Positions 9,147-17,600 of a stretch of DNA of 64,000 nucleotides are shown piece by piece (position 1 is the stretch's first letter; every line of letters starts with the position of its first letter). Origin of the DNA: Cellvibrionaceae bacterium 1162T.S.0a.05 (GTDB lineage: Bacteria; Pseudomonadota; Gammaproteobacteria; Pseudomonadales; Cellvibrionaceae). Under the pieces are notes generated by a model. It saw nothing but the letters and a program-made list of their open reading frames with translations. It was not told the origin of the DNA and did no database searches. The translations under genes and the position numbers were made by a program. The stretch lies in assembly GCA_000964245.1 (NCBI GenBank), contig LANB01000001.1:62001-126000 (forward strand). Reading direction: 5' to 3'.

Positions 9147-9170
9147 TCATTTGGAATCATTTATAATCAT
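9145..9170. promoter_or_regulatory. Three 10-bp-phased AATCAT repeats, candidate DeoR operator
   Basis: The hexamer AATCAT occurs at 9145-9150, 9155-9160 and 9165-9170, exactly one helical turn apart, so all three lie on one face of the DNA. DeoR-family proteins such as AgaR are known to bind short direct repeats. The array covers the -35 region of the receptor promoter and lies upstream of the divergent DeoR-type gene. It also contains TATAAT at 9162-9167, a possible -10 for that gene. Binding by the neighbouring regulator is inferred. Confidence 0.5.
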
Positions 9171-9211
9171 TTTTTAATAATAAAAAATCAATCAGACTAA
9201 AGTCGAAAAAT

Positions 9212-9225
9212 AATCATGTATGATT
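9212..9225. promoter_or_regulatory. AATCAT-GT-ATGATT palindrome in the DeoR leader
   Basis: A perfect 6-bp inverted repeat of the same hexamer found in the phased array lies 26 bases before the DeoR-type start codon. Further AATCA/TGATT half-sites occur at about 9105 and 9187. Its position suits autoregulation of the regulator gene. Confidence 0.45.
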
Positions 9226-9250
9226 GAATGCCTGTGCGCTGGGGGAAAGC

Positions 9251-10051
9251 ATGCTTGAAATACAACGACAACATTTAATTCTCGACATTCTTAAGGAAAA
9301 ATCCTTCGCCAAGGTCTCCTTTCTCTGCGAGCATCTGAATAGTTCACCGGCGACCATTCGCCGCGACCTGACCAAGCTCCACCGTCAAGGTAAGCTGGAA
9401 AAAGTGCGAGGTGGGGCGCAAGCCATTCAAGGAAATAAACCCATTCCCGATGTGCAGTTACAAGGCTCATCCTTCCTGATCGACAAGGAAAGAAACGCAG
9501 CGACAAAACGCCTGATTGCAGAAAAAGCCGTATCACTTTGCGACGACGGTGAGTCCATCATCATTAATGGCGGCAGTTCGACTTACATGATGGCGGAGTT
9601 TCTGGCAACTCGACAACTTAAAATCCTGACCAACTCACTCTACCTCGCGCACGATCTGACTGACTCAAGTGACAATCAAATCACCCTTCCCGGTGGCGAA
9701 ATTTATCGCAAACAAGGAATTATTTTGAGTGCCTTTGAACAGGACAGTACACAACACTACCACGCCACCAAAATGTTTATGGGGACGCCCGGTATTAACG
9801 GATATGGCGTGACAGAATCCGACCCATTGCTGGTACGAGCGGAACAAAAATTGCGCCGTCAGGCTGACTCTTTGATTATACTTGCCGACAGCAGCAAACT
9901 CGGCAAACGCAGCCAGTTTATTTGTGAACCGCTCGAGGAAGTCGACATTGTTGTCACCGATGACAGGGCGGAAGATGAGCACGTCAATTTATTGGAGCAA
10001 CACGACATCCGCGTGATTGTCGTTCCCTATTGTAACGAAGCACCCGAGTGA
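9251..10051 (+). CDS. DeoR/GlpR-family transcriptional regulator
   Basis: The ATG at 9251 is chosen because GGGGGA precedes it; an upstream TTG at 9224 is in frame but lacks a binding site. The 266-residue protein has the DeoR winged helix-turn-helix at residues 1-57 (RQHLILDIL, then SSPATIRRDLTKL) and the sugar-phosphate-sensing ISOCOT-like domain from about 75 to 245, with INGGSSTYMMAEFL, LPGGEIYR and the IILADSSKLG motif. Such proteins repress sugar catabolic genes and release DNA on binding a phosphorylated sugar. It is divergent from the TonB receptor and 43 bp upstream of an MFS gene, so it probably controls both. The effector is not readable. Confidence 0.9.
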   Translation: MLEIQRQHLILDILKEKSFAKVSFLCEHLNSSPATIRRDLTKLHRQGKLEKVRGGAQAIQGNKPIPDVQLQGSSFLIDKERNAATKRLIAEKAVSLCDDGESIIINGGSSTYMMAEFLATRQLKILTNSLYLAHDLTDSSDNQITLPGGEIYRKQGIILSAFEQDSTQHYHATKMFMGTPGINGYGVTESDPLLVRAEQKLRRQADSLIILADSSKLGKRSQFICEPLEEVDIVVTDDRAEDEHVNLLEQHDIRVIVVPYCNEAPE

Positions 10052-10094
10052 TACGATTTTATTTAACGGTGGCACCTCACCCTCAATGTTGTAA

Positions 10095-11507
10095 ATGAAA
10101 ACCCGCTCTTCAACGAAAGAACGCCGCAAGGTTTCCACGCTCAGACAAACCCTGACCTGCTCACAAAAGGAGGCTGTCTCGTCTTCCTTTATGACCGCAA
10201 CGGGCGATAATTTTTTTAATGCCTTTGCGATATATTTGCAGGCAAGCGCCATGCAAATTTCCAGTCTCACGGCGATACCGCAATTTATTGGTGCTTTTTT
10301 CCAATTGCTATCCGTCTGGCTCGTTCATTTTATTGAACGCAAACGCCTTGTAGTCGGCACTGCAATTTTCCAGTCTGTGGTTATGTTTTTACTGGCCGCG
10401 TTAGCGGCTGCAGCCTGGCAGGGTTTACCTGCAGTCCGCTGGTTGATTGTGCTGGCGGTTCTGTACCACGCGTGCCTGAACGTTATTCAACCACAATGGC
10501 GCGCGTGGATGGGCAGCCTCGTACCGGCAAAACGACGAGGTGTGTTTTTCGCATTGCGTTCACGTTTGAGCATGGCGGTATCCCTGCTGGTGTTTATTTT
10601 GGGGGGAGCAATTCTCACCTGGGCGAACCGCATGGAATTGACCTGGTTGGGCTTTGTTTGTCTTTTTGCAGCAGCCGGTATAGGGCGTTTTACCTCCTCG
10701 CAACATTTCAGGAAAATGCACGACCCCGACCCGCATCCCTATATGTCAGACCCACGCGTGATACGCAGCACCTTGAAACACTGTCGAGAAGCCTTGAGCG
10801 ATAAAAGTTTCCGCCAATACAGTTTTTTCGTCGCCGGCATGCAAGCTATGGTTGCGATTTCCGCACCTTTTTTTGCGGTCTATATGCTCGAAGACCTGCA
10901 GTGGACGTATCTACAATTCAGTTTGAACAGTGTCGCCTCCATTGTGATGCAATTTTTAACGCTGGGCTTGTGGGGACGCATTGCAGATCGATTTGGCAAC
11001 CGATTGGTGCTTATTGTTTGCAGCCTTATTCTCCCTCTGTTACCGATATTGTGGTTAGTTTCGAGTAATTTTTACTACCTGATTTTGGTCCAGTTTCTTT
11101 CAGGAATAGGCTGGAGTGGGTTTAACTTAAGTTCCGCGAACTACCTCTATGATATTCGCCCTCATCGCAGTAACTTCGCTCTTTACGCTGCCTTACAATC
11201 TACAACCCAGGCAAGCTGTGTGTTTGTAGGCGCTTTGGCGGGAGGTTGGGTCGCAACACACGCTATCGCGGTTGCGGCCTATTTCCCCTTTGAATTGGCA
11301 AGCCCGATTTTCGTGGTATTTATCTTGAGTTTTTCCCTGAGAAGCGTGATGAGCCTTTGGTTTATCACCAAAACGAAAGAGCCTTACTTGCGTTTTCGCC
11401 CCTCAATGCTGCGCGTTGTCTACCGCGTCGCGAAATTTAACCCGATTAGCGGTGCCGCGCTGGATTGGTTAACCGTCGTAAGAAAGAAAGATAAAAAAGA
11501 GAAGTAA
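10095..11507 (+). CDS. Major facilitator superfamily transporter
   Basis: The 470-residue protein has about twelve hydrophobic segments in two halves separated by a hydrophilic loop near residues 200-235. Loop 2-3 is basic (ERKR), and the 8-9 loop carries GRIADRFGNR, the MFS motif A repeat. The gene follows the DeoR-type regulator by 43 bp on the same strand and probably shares its transcript. In the context of a glucan receptor and amylase it may import a sugar or oligosaccharide across the inner membrane. It does not show the LacY or sugar-porter signatures I know, so the substrate is an inference from context. Confidence 0.8.
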   Translation: MKTRSSTKERRKVSTLRQTLTCSQKEAVSSSFMTATGDNFFNAFAIYLQASAMQISSLTAIPQFIGAFFQLLSVWLVHFIERKRLVVGTAIFQSVVMFLLAALAAAAWQGLPAVRWLIVLAVLYHACLNVIQPQWRAWMGSLVPAKRRGVFFALRSRLSMAVSLLVFILGGAILTWANRMELTWLGFVCLFAAAGIGRFTSSQHFRKMHDPDPHPYMSDPRVIRSTLKHCREALSDKSFRQYSFFVAGMQAMVAISAPFFAVYMLEDLQWTYLQFSLNSVASIVMQFLTLGLWGRIADRFGNRLVLIVCSLILPLLPILWLVSSNFYYLILVQFLSGIGWSGFNLSSANYLYDIRPHRSNFALYAALQSTTQASCVFVGALAGGWVATHAIAVAAYFPFELASPIFVVFILSFSLRSVMSLWFITKTKEPYLRFRPSMLRVVYRVAKFNPISGAALDWLTVVRKKDKKEK

Positions 11508-11515
11508 CAAAGCCA

Positions 11516-11962
11516 TCATTTGTTGACATCCACACCGACTTCTTCGCCAGAATTGTCCACCAGAAGTGCAAGTGCTGATCTAAGTTTTTGATAATTGATC
11601 GGCTTTTCAATAAACAATTTAATTTCACTGAATCGTCTGGCATGCTCTCTATCAATCGGGTCTATTGATGAAGAAACAATACAAATGGGAAAAGAAATTT
11701 TAAATCTTGCTTTTTTTAAATTCTTTAAAAATTCCCAACCATCCAATACAGGCATATTAATATCTAAAAACACAATATCCGGGCAGGCTCGCTCAAGCTC
11801 TTGTAAAGCCACCTGACCGTTCAAGGCGCGCCGCACGTCTATATCCTGGTCAATTTTATTTAACGTTGCCTTCGCAATTTCGAGAAACACTGCGTCGTCG
11901 TCAACCCATAAAACCTTAAGGCCGGCCAGGAAACCACTTTGGTCATGATGTAAAGATGACAT
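11516..11962 (-). CDS. Single-domain response regulator
   Basis: The protein starts most plausibly at ATG 11962 (148 residues), which overlaps the end of the upstream kinase gene by 20 bp. It is essentially one receiver domain: acidic pocket D21-D23 (WVDDDA), phospho-acceptor D67 in IVFLDINMP, S98 as the switch Ser/Thr, and K120 in FIEKP. There is no output domain, so it would act through protein contacts, as CheY-like regulators do. It is cotranscribed with the PAS histidine kinase. It ends 8 bp from the convergent MFS gene. Confidence 0.9.
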   Translation of the reverse strand: MSSLHHDQSGFLAGLKVLWVDDDAVFLEIAKATLNKIDQDIDVRRALNGQVALQELERACPDIVFLDINMPVLDGWEFLKNLKKARFKISFPICIVSSSIDPIDREHARRFSEIKLFIEKPINYQKLRSALALLVDNSGEEVGVDVNK

Positions 11963-13862
11963 TAAAGCGCGTCCCTTTATTAAGTTCACTTTCAACCCAG
12001 ATTTTTCCATCCATGGCTTCAATTTGATGCTTGGTCATAAAGAGGCCAAGACCCTGGCCGCTGTTACCGCTGTGCATTCTTACACCCAATTGGAAAAGCT
12101 TTTCTCCCTGCTTTTCCAAATCCAAACCATCACCGAAGTCCTGCACATAAATATGCACACCCTGCTCACACGCTTCCTGACCAAGAATAATTTTTCTGGA
12201 GTTTTCATTGACACCATATTTAATCGCATTGCTGATTAAATTGTAAAATACACTTTCAATATACGCTGGAAAGGCCATGACCTGGGTATTGGCTGAAATA
12301 TATATCTGGATATCAATACCTTTCTCTTCAATCAGGTTTTTATTCAGGTTAACAGCCCGGTCAATCACCTCACGAAGATAACAGATGTGGCGAGACTGCC
12401 CGCCGACATCATTTTCAAAATTTAAAAGCTCGTTAACATTCTTGATAGTTTGATCCAGATTATTGGCCGTATCTGAAATCATTCTGACAAATTGACTGTT
12501 GTCTGGCTGCTCGGTTAGCAGATCAGACAAGGAAATAAGATTCGCAACAGAAGAGCGTATGTTGTGCGAAATAATAAAAGAGAAATCGCGCAATCGAGCA
12601 TTTTGATCACTGGTTTTATCGATTAATCTTTTTAATGATTGTTCTGCTTGTTTGCGCTCAGTGATATCCTGATTAGCGCCCACTGTTTTAATTACCTTAC
12701 CGTCGTTATCCCTAACCACGAAAAAACGCGCAGCTAAATAACGAATCTCGCCCGACTTGTGTCTAAACCGGTGTTCAACATACCGGCTGTATCCGGGATC
12801 ATCGGTTTCTATCGCCATTCTGGTTTCTTCCTGAATCATGGGCTTGTCTTCATCCAGAAGAAACTCTTCGGCATAGCGTTCTGCGGGCACCTTCAGGCCA
12901 CCAAAATAGTCCGGGCTGACACCCAGAATATTTATAAACTGTTCGTTAAATGTGAATACACCGCTGGCAATATCGAGCTCCCAATAACCAATTTTTGCGA
13001 GCTGAGTGGCCACTTTTAAATGGGCCTCGCTTTCCTTTAACGCTTCAATGTGCTTTTTTTGTTCTGTCACATTTTCAATAATGCACAATGCACTTTTTAC
13101 ATAGCCCTCAGAAGCGAACAAGGGAAAAATGTGAAAGGACTCATGGATGCTCCCCGAGACCAATTCAAATTCAGCCTGTCCGCCTTCAAAAGCTTTGATG
13201 AAGTTAAGTTGCACAGTTACCAATGCATCGTTTTGCAACCTGGAAAACTGTTGTTCAAATGTTTTGGATTGAGCGGTGTTACTGAACTCTATTTCCCAAT
13301 CAGGAGAAATAAGAAAAACCTCAGCACCGGGAAAACATTTATTCATGGCTCGTAGCACCTGGTTCAGCTCATTTGCTGCAGGTAGATCAAGGCCTTTTGA
13401 GGTATTACCATCCTGAGCAGAGGTTTCACGGGCTGTTTCCTCACTAACACCGATATCAATCTTCAAATGCGCTCCAAATATATAGTCGGTTTCGGTGCCA
13501 GTTTCGCTGACACCAAAAACAACACATTTTAGCGGTAACAGTGCGCCGTGCCGGTTTTGATAGAGAAGCATCTCCGAATGAAAGACGCCGGGTTCACTTT
13601 TCGCCTTGGCAAGCAACGATTGCAAGGTGTCTTCATAATGGGAAAAAAGATAGGGGCTGCGTTTGCGAACATCTTCGTCGTGGGCATAGTAACCCAATAA
13701 AGTCCAAAAGCTGTGGCTCAGAAATTCCGTTTTCGCTGCGACATCGTAAAGCCATAGATCATTTGGTTTTTGGGTTTGAACATAATCCTGCAGAACTGAA
13801 TGCTGCTGGATAATCTGGTTGAGACGGGCTTCCATTCCCTGCTTGTCATTTGAAGCCTTCAC
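11943..13862 (-). CDS. PAS-domain sensor histidine kinase
   Basis: The 639-residue protein has no clear signal peptide or transmembrane segment and is probably cytoplasmic. It carries PAS-like domains at about 35-140, 165-275 and 285-405; the last has the PAS_3/PAC signature ending VGANQDITERK. The dimerisation helix has the H-box FIISHNIRSSVANL with H433 as the likely phosphorylated residue, followed by the N-box FYNLISNAIKYG, G1 DFGDGLD and G2 GQGLGLFM. The SHNIRS form, rather than SHELRTP, is typical of a subgroup of PAS kinases. It should phosphorylate the overlapping downstream receiver protein. The sensed signal is unknown. Confidence 0.9.
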   Translation of the reverse strand: MKASNDKQGMEARLNQIIQQHSVLQDYVQTQKPNDLWLYDVAAKTEFLSHSFWTLLGYYAHDEDVRKRSPYLFSHYEDTLQSLLAKAKSEPGVFHSEMLLYQNRHGALLPLKCVVFGVSETGTETDYIFGAHLKIDIGVSEETARETSAQDGNTSKGLDLPAANELNQVLRAMNKCFPGAEVFLISPDWEIEFSNTAQSKTFEQQFSRLQNDALVTVQLNFIKAFEGGQAEFELVSGSIHESFHIFPLFASEGYVKSALCIIENVTEQKKHIEALKESEAHLKVATQLAKIGYWELDIASGVFTFNEQFINILGVSPDYFGGLKVPAERYAEEFLLDEDKPMIQEETRMAIETDDPGYSRYVEHRFRHKSGEIRYLAARFFVVRDNDGKVIKTVGANQDITERKQAEQSLKRLIDKTSDQNARLRDFSFIISHNIRSSVANLISLSDLLTEQPDNSQFVRMISDTANNLDQTIKNVNELLNFENDVGGQSRHICYLREVIDRAVNLNKNLIEEKGIDIQIYISANTQVMAFPAYIESVFYNLISNAIKYGVNENSRKIILGQEACEQGVHIYVQDFGDGLDLEKQGEKLFQLGVRMHSGNSGQGLGLFMTKHQIEAMDGKIWVESELNKGTRFNVIFTS

Positions 13863-14020
13863 CGCGTCAATCCTCTGCGATCGCGTCGCAGTTGTGTCAG
13901 GTATTCGTTAATGTATTTATAAAGAATAGTTTGCTTTTCAAAGTTGTGTCACTAATATGAAAAAGTAGTCGACTTCTTTGTCAAAACAGCGCAAGGGGCA
14001 CTCAATACTTAAGTCTATAT

Positions 14021-14383
14021 ATGTATGTAAGAAAATTGCTTTTTGTCATTCCCGGCCTACTCGCCCTCTTCGCTGGCATCGCGGGAATTTTTTTGCCTCT
14101 GCTCCCAACCGTTCCATTTCTGTTACTTGCAGCTTTTTGTTTCAGTCGCTCTTCTACTCGTTTGCATGACTGGTTAATTAACCACCCAACACTTGGGCCG
14201 CCAATTCAACACTGGCAAGCTCATGGCGCCATATCCAGAAAAGCAAAAATTGCCGCGAGTGCCGCGGTAGGCGTGACATTTTCAGTTTCATTGATTCTCG
14301 GTGTTAAGGTCACACTGCTTATCATTCAGCTTCTTGTGTTAAGCGCCGTAATGGCATTTATTTGGTCACGGCCGGAGTACTGA
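14021..14383 (+). CDS. ybaN: YbaN family (DUF454) inner-membrane protein
   Basis: The 120-residue protein matches the YbaN/DUF454 family in length and pattern: an N-terminal hydrophobic hairpin with GIAGIFLPLLPTVPFLLLAAFCFSRSS, a polar stretch containing HDWLINHPTLGPPIQHW, a basic SRKAK segment, and two C-terminal helices. It would sit in the inner membrane. Its function is unknown, although it often lies near iron or stress genes in other bacteria. The ATG lacks a clear ribosome binding site. It stands alone between the divergent kinase gene and the diguanylate cyclase pair. Confidence 0.85.
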   Translation: MYVRKLLFVIPGLLALFAGIAGIFLPLLPTVPFLLLAAFCFSRSSTRLHDWLINHPTLGPPIQHWQAHGAISRKAKIAASAAVGVTFSVSLILGVKVTLLIIQLLVLSAVMAFIWSRPEY

Positions 14384-14583
14384 ACCCTCCCTTGCTTGAT
14401 AAACATCGGAGACTTTTGCAAAGAGGTTCGCTCTGTCAATTTCAGCCGACTCGCGTTCACTTCAGAGACAACACCAATGAATATTTTGCTTCAGATGAAG
14501 CGCTAAAAGAATAAGCTATTTTGCGCCAACAATCGCTCAATCCTGGTCTAAACTGGGGGAGTATCCCGAATAAAAGTTGTTAG

Positions 14584-15909
14584 ATGCGCATACCAGGCTC
14601 TGTCTTATTCTTGTCGTTAAGTAAACTGGAAGTCAGCCTCATCGCCCTGGCCTTGCTTTCGCTCGCCGTTTTGCTTGTGCCCAGCAATAAAGTCGCATTT
14701 CAACTTGAACTTGACCCCGCCAGCTTTCCCGCGAGACTGGTATCCGATCAAAACGGCGTCGCCAACGTTTCCTGGGTTGATGAGGAACAGCGAATCTGGC
14801 GCTGCGAATCAGACAGAGCCTTCGGCTCAGCCTTCTGTAGTTACATTCTCATACTCGAAAATAACGAATTTCAAGGGATCGACCTCAGCAAGTTTTCGCG
14901 CATTTCACTGCAAGCCGATTATGTTGGTAATGGCGACTCCTTGCGCATTTATCTTCGCAATCGCCACCCGGCCTATTTTCGTGAAGATAACGAAATATCC
15001 ACCAAATACAATTTGATTGAAATACCGGTTTCATTTCTCCTGAAAGGTGAAATGATAGAGATGGAAAGTTTTGTTGTTGCAGACTGGTGGTTAGACAATC
15101 AGAAGCTGGCCCTGGAGCAATCACAACCCGAATTTGGCGATGTTATTTTTCTCGAAATTCAGAGCGGCTCCTTTCGCGAAGCAGGTTCAGACCAGATAAA
15201 GCTCAATCGCATTCACCTGGAAGGCAACTACATCAATGATGAATTACTCTATCGCGTTCTGTCCCTCCTCTGGGTGGGCGTTATTTTCGGCTTTCTGGTA
15301 ATACGTTTTTTCCAGCTAAAACGTAAAGCGAAAGTAAGCTTTGAATATCAGCAGGAGTTACGTTCAATACACAAAATTCTTAATCTTAAAAATAAACAAT
15401 TTGAGGATTTGGCAAAAAAAGACCCTTTAACTGGTGCCCTGAATAGAGTAGGAATGCGAGACTATTTCCAAAGAGCCTTGCAGGAATGGCACGAAAAGCG
15501 CCGCCCCTTTTCACTCATTTTTTTTGACCTCGACCACTTTAAACGTATCAATGATAATTTTGGGCATGACGTTGGCGATACCGCACTGACTTCGGTCACC
15601 GAATTAATTGATTTCCAGCTTCCCCAACATTGCGCACTGGCACGCTGGGGGGGCGAGGAGTTTCTCATTGCCTGTATGGGTATGCGCGCATCAGAATCTG
15701 AAAAGCTTGCACAACAGCTCTGCGTAACTCTTGCTCGCACACCTTTTAAAGGTGACCTACGCGTGACTGCAAGTTTTGGTGTAGCCGAACTTAACGAGCG
15801 TGGCTTGAGCCAATTGATTAAAAAAGCAGATGATGCCGTATATCAGGCCAAAGCGAATGGCAGAAATCAGGTCTGCTGTCGTGAAACTGCCGAACTGGAA
15901 ACGGTATAA
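14584..15909 (+). CDS. Membrane diguanylate cyclase, first of a tandem pair (no I-site)
   Basis: The 441-residue protein has a membrane helix at about 16-33, a periplasmic domain at about 40-225, a second helix at about 228-245 (LLWVGVIFGFLVI), a short coiled linker, and a GGDEF domain from about 280. The active loop reads RWGGEEF, so it should make c-di-GMP from two GTP. At the place of the inhibitory RxxD I-site the sequence is PQHC, so product inhibition is probably lost. The periplasmic domain looks like a beta-sandwich and shares LRN..P.Y....STKYN and the WW pair with the next gene. The two cyclases are 14 bp apart and clearly arose by duplication. The ligand is unknown. Confidence 0.9.
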   Translation: MRIPGSVLFLSLSKLEVSLIALALLSLAVLLVPSNKVAFQLELDPASFPARLVSDQNGVANVSWVDEEQRIWRCESDRAFGSAFCSYILILENNEFQGIDLSKFSRISLQADYVGNGDSLRIYLRNRHPAYFREDNEISTKYNLIEIPVSFLLKGEMIEMESFVVADWWLDNQKLALEQSQPEFGDVIFLEIQSGSFREAGSDQIKLNRIHLEGNYINDELLYRVLSLLWVGVIFGFLVIRFFQLKRKAKVSFEYQQELRSIHKILNLKNKQFEDLAKKDPLTGALNRVGMRDYFQRALQEWHEKRRPFSLIFFDLDHFKRINDNFGHDVGDTALTSVTELIDFQLPQHCALARWGGEEFLIACMGMRASESEKLAQQLCVTLARTPFKGDLRVTASFGVAELNERGLSQLIKKADDAVYQAKANGRNQVCCRETAELETV

Positions 15910-15923
15910 TACGGGCAAACTTT

Positions 15924-17264
15924 ATGGATATTTCTGTATTTTCCCCGCTCAAGCATTTCCGCCCTGCCGAAACACTGCTTGCCTCACTGGCTGCACTCTC
16001 GATTCTGATAATTATTTCTCCACAGTCCTGGTTTAGTTGGACACGCAGCCTGGATTTACATGCCTACCCATCAGAATTAACTGCAGACGAATCAACCAAG
16101 GGGAACAGCACCATCCGTTGGGTTAACCAGGATCAGCTCGCATGGGAATGCCAAACGGGAACAATTTTTCCCGCTTATTGCAGTTTCGAAATCGACTTGC
16201 GCGATGAAAATGGCAAGGGTTTGAATTTATCAGACTTTGAGCGTATTTGGGTACAAATCAAATACCAGGGGCAATCGAATAACGTGCGAGTTATGCTTCG
16301 CAATGCCGCCCCCCCTTATTACACGCCTGAGGATCGAAAATCTACAAAATATAATATGGTATCGATACCTGTAGAACGTTTGGGTGAGGGGCTTTATATT
16401 GACAAAAGCGCATTTGCTGTCGCGAACTGGTGGCTATCAAGCATGCGCCTTGGATTCAAAGACTCCCAGCCTGAATACAACAATATCATTGGTCTGGAAC
16501 TTCAAACAGGTGAAACTCATTTTAACGAACAACATTTCTTTCAATTGGAAAAAGTGGTATTTGAGGGGGCCTTATTTCCGCGCGAATTAATCTATCGAGG
16601 CCTGATTTTTGGCTGGTCCGTTCTCATATTACTCTTATTGTTAGTGCGAGTAATCAAGCTCAAGATATCTATCGAACGCGGCAAGAAGGAACAGGCTGAG
16701 CTGCTGGATCTAAACAATATACTTGAAATCCAAAATAAGGAATATGCGGAAATTGCCTGTACAGATCAATTGACAGGCCTACGAAATCGTCTGGGAATTC
16801 GTGATGCATTGTACGAGAATATGCAGCTGTGGAAAGACACACGAACACCTTTTTCACTTGTTATGATGGATATTGATAACTTCAAACAGATTAATGATCA
16901 ATACGGGCATGAGGTAGGCGACAATATACTTCGATCAGCCGCGATACTTTTATTAAACAATACACGCCGTTCAGATTGTCTTGCGCGTTGGGGCGGTGAA
17001 GAATTTATCCTGGTTTGTCGTGACACCAATACAGCACAAGCACAGCAAGTTGCGGAAAATTTACGTAGTAAACTTGAACAGTCAGATATTCATTCCAAAA
17101 TCAAGGTAACCGCAAGCTTCGGTGTTGCCTCCATGACAACATACGACCTCGACGAGCTTTTCAAGCGCACCGACGTCGCGCTCTATCGCGCCAAGAATAC
17201 CGGTCGAAACCGCGTGTGTGTTGAAAACACCTTTCAAAATCCGCCCCACAACATCGCAGTTTAA
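15924..17264 (+). CDS. Membrane diguanylate cyclase, second of a tandem pair (I-site present)
   Basis: This 446-residue paralogue of the preceding gene has the same order: membrane helix at about 18-36, periplasmic beta-rich domain at about 40-220, second helix (LIFGWSVLILLLLLVRV), linker and GGDEF domain. The catalytic loop is RWGGEEF and, unlike its neighbour, the upstream RRSD fits the RxxD inhibitory site at the correct spacing. It should be an active cyclase with product feedback. It starts 14 bp after the first cyclase and is probably cotranscribed with it. Confidence 0.9.
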   Translation: MDISVFSPLKHFRPAETLLASLAALSILIIISPQSWFSWTRSLDLHAYPSELTADESTKGNSTIRWVNQDQLAWECQTGTIFPAYCSFEIDLRDENGKGLNLSDFERIWVQIKYQGQSNNVRVMLRNAAPPYYTPEDRKSTKYNMVSIPVERLGEGLYIDKSAFAVANWWLSSMRLGFKDSQPEYNNIIGLELQTGETHFNEQHFFQLEKVVFEGALFPRELIYRGLIFGWSVLILLLLLVRVIKLKISIERGKKEQAELLDLNNILEIQNKEYAEIACTDQLTGLRNRLGIRDALYENMQLWKDTRTPFSLVMMDIDNFKQINDQYGHEVGDNILRSAAILLLNNTRRSDCLARWGGEEFILVCRDTNTAQAQQVAENLRSKLEQSDIHSKIKVTASFGVASMTTYDLDELFKRTDVALYRAKNTGRNRVCVENTFQNPPHNIAV

Positions 17265-17600
17265 TCACACATTTCTTGTCTCTTGAATCCAGGTGACGCT
17301 GTCGTTGGACGATTTCATCTGATCAGTAACTCGGGGCATCGCAAACGCCCACCCTAAGACTCTGGACCTTCCAACGGCCGATCGGGTGCTGGCTAAAACC
17401 GGATTATCAAGATAAGAGGGTATTGATTCCGGCCTTCGCAACGCAGTAAACTTGTGAGCAGCCTTTACGTTCTCACTAAACCTACAATTGGTGCAAATAC
17501 AGGAAACTGCCTGCGTTCAACTGAATTGAATAGGCACGAGTAACAAACAATTTCTTAAGCACTTCGCATGCTTTATCAACAACCGGACGTTAACATTTCT
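17265..17600. other. Intergenic region upstream of the sugar dehydrogenase-cytochrome gene
   Basis: I see no gene, repeat or clear terminator in this stretch. It should contain the promoter for the lipoprotein gene at 17601. Confidence 0.5.
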
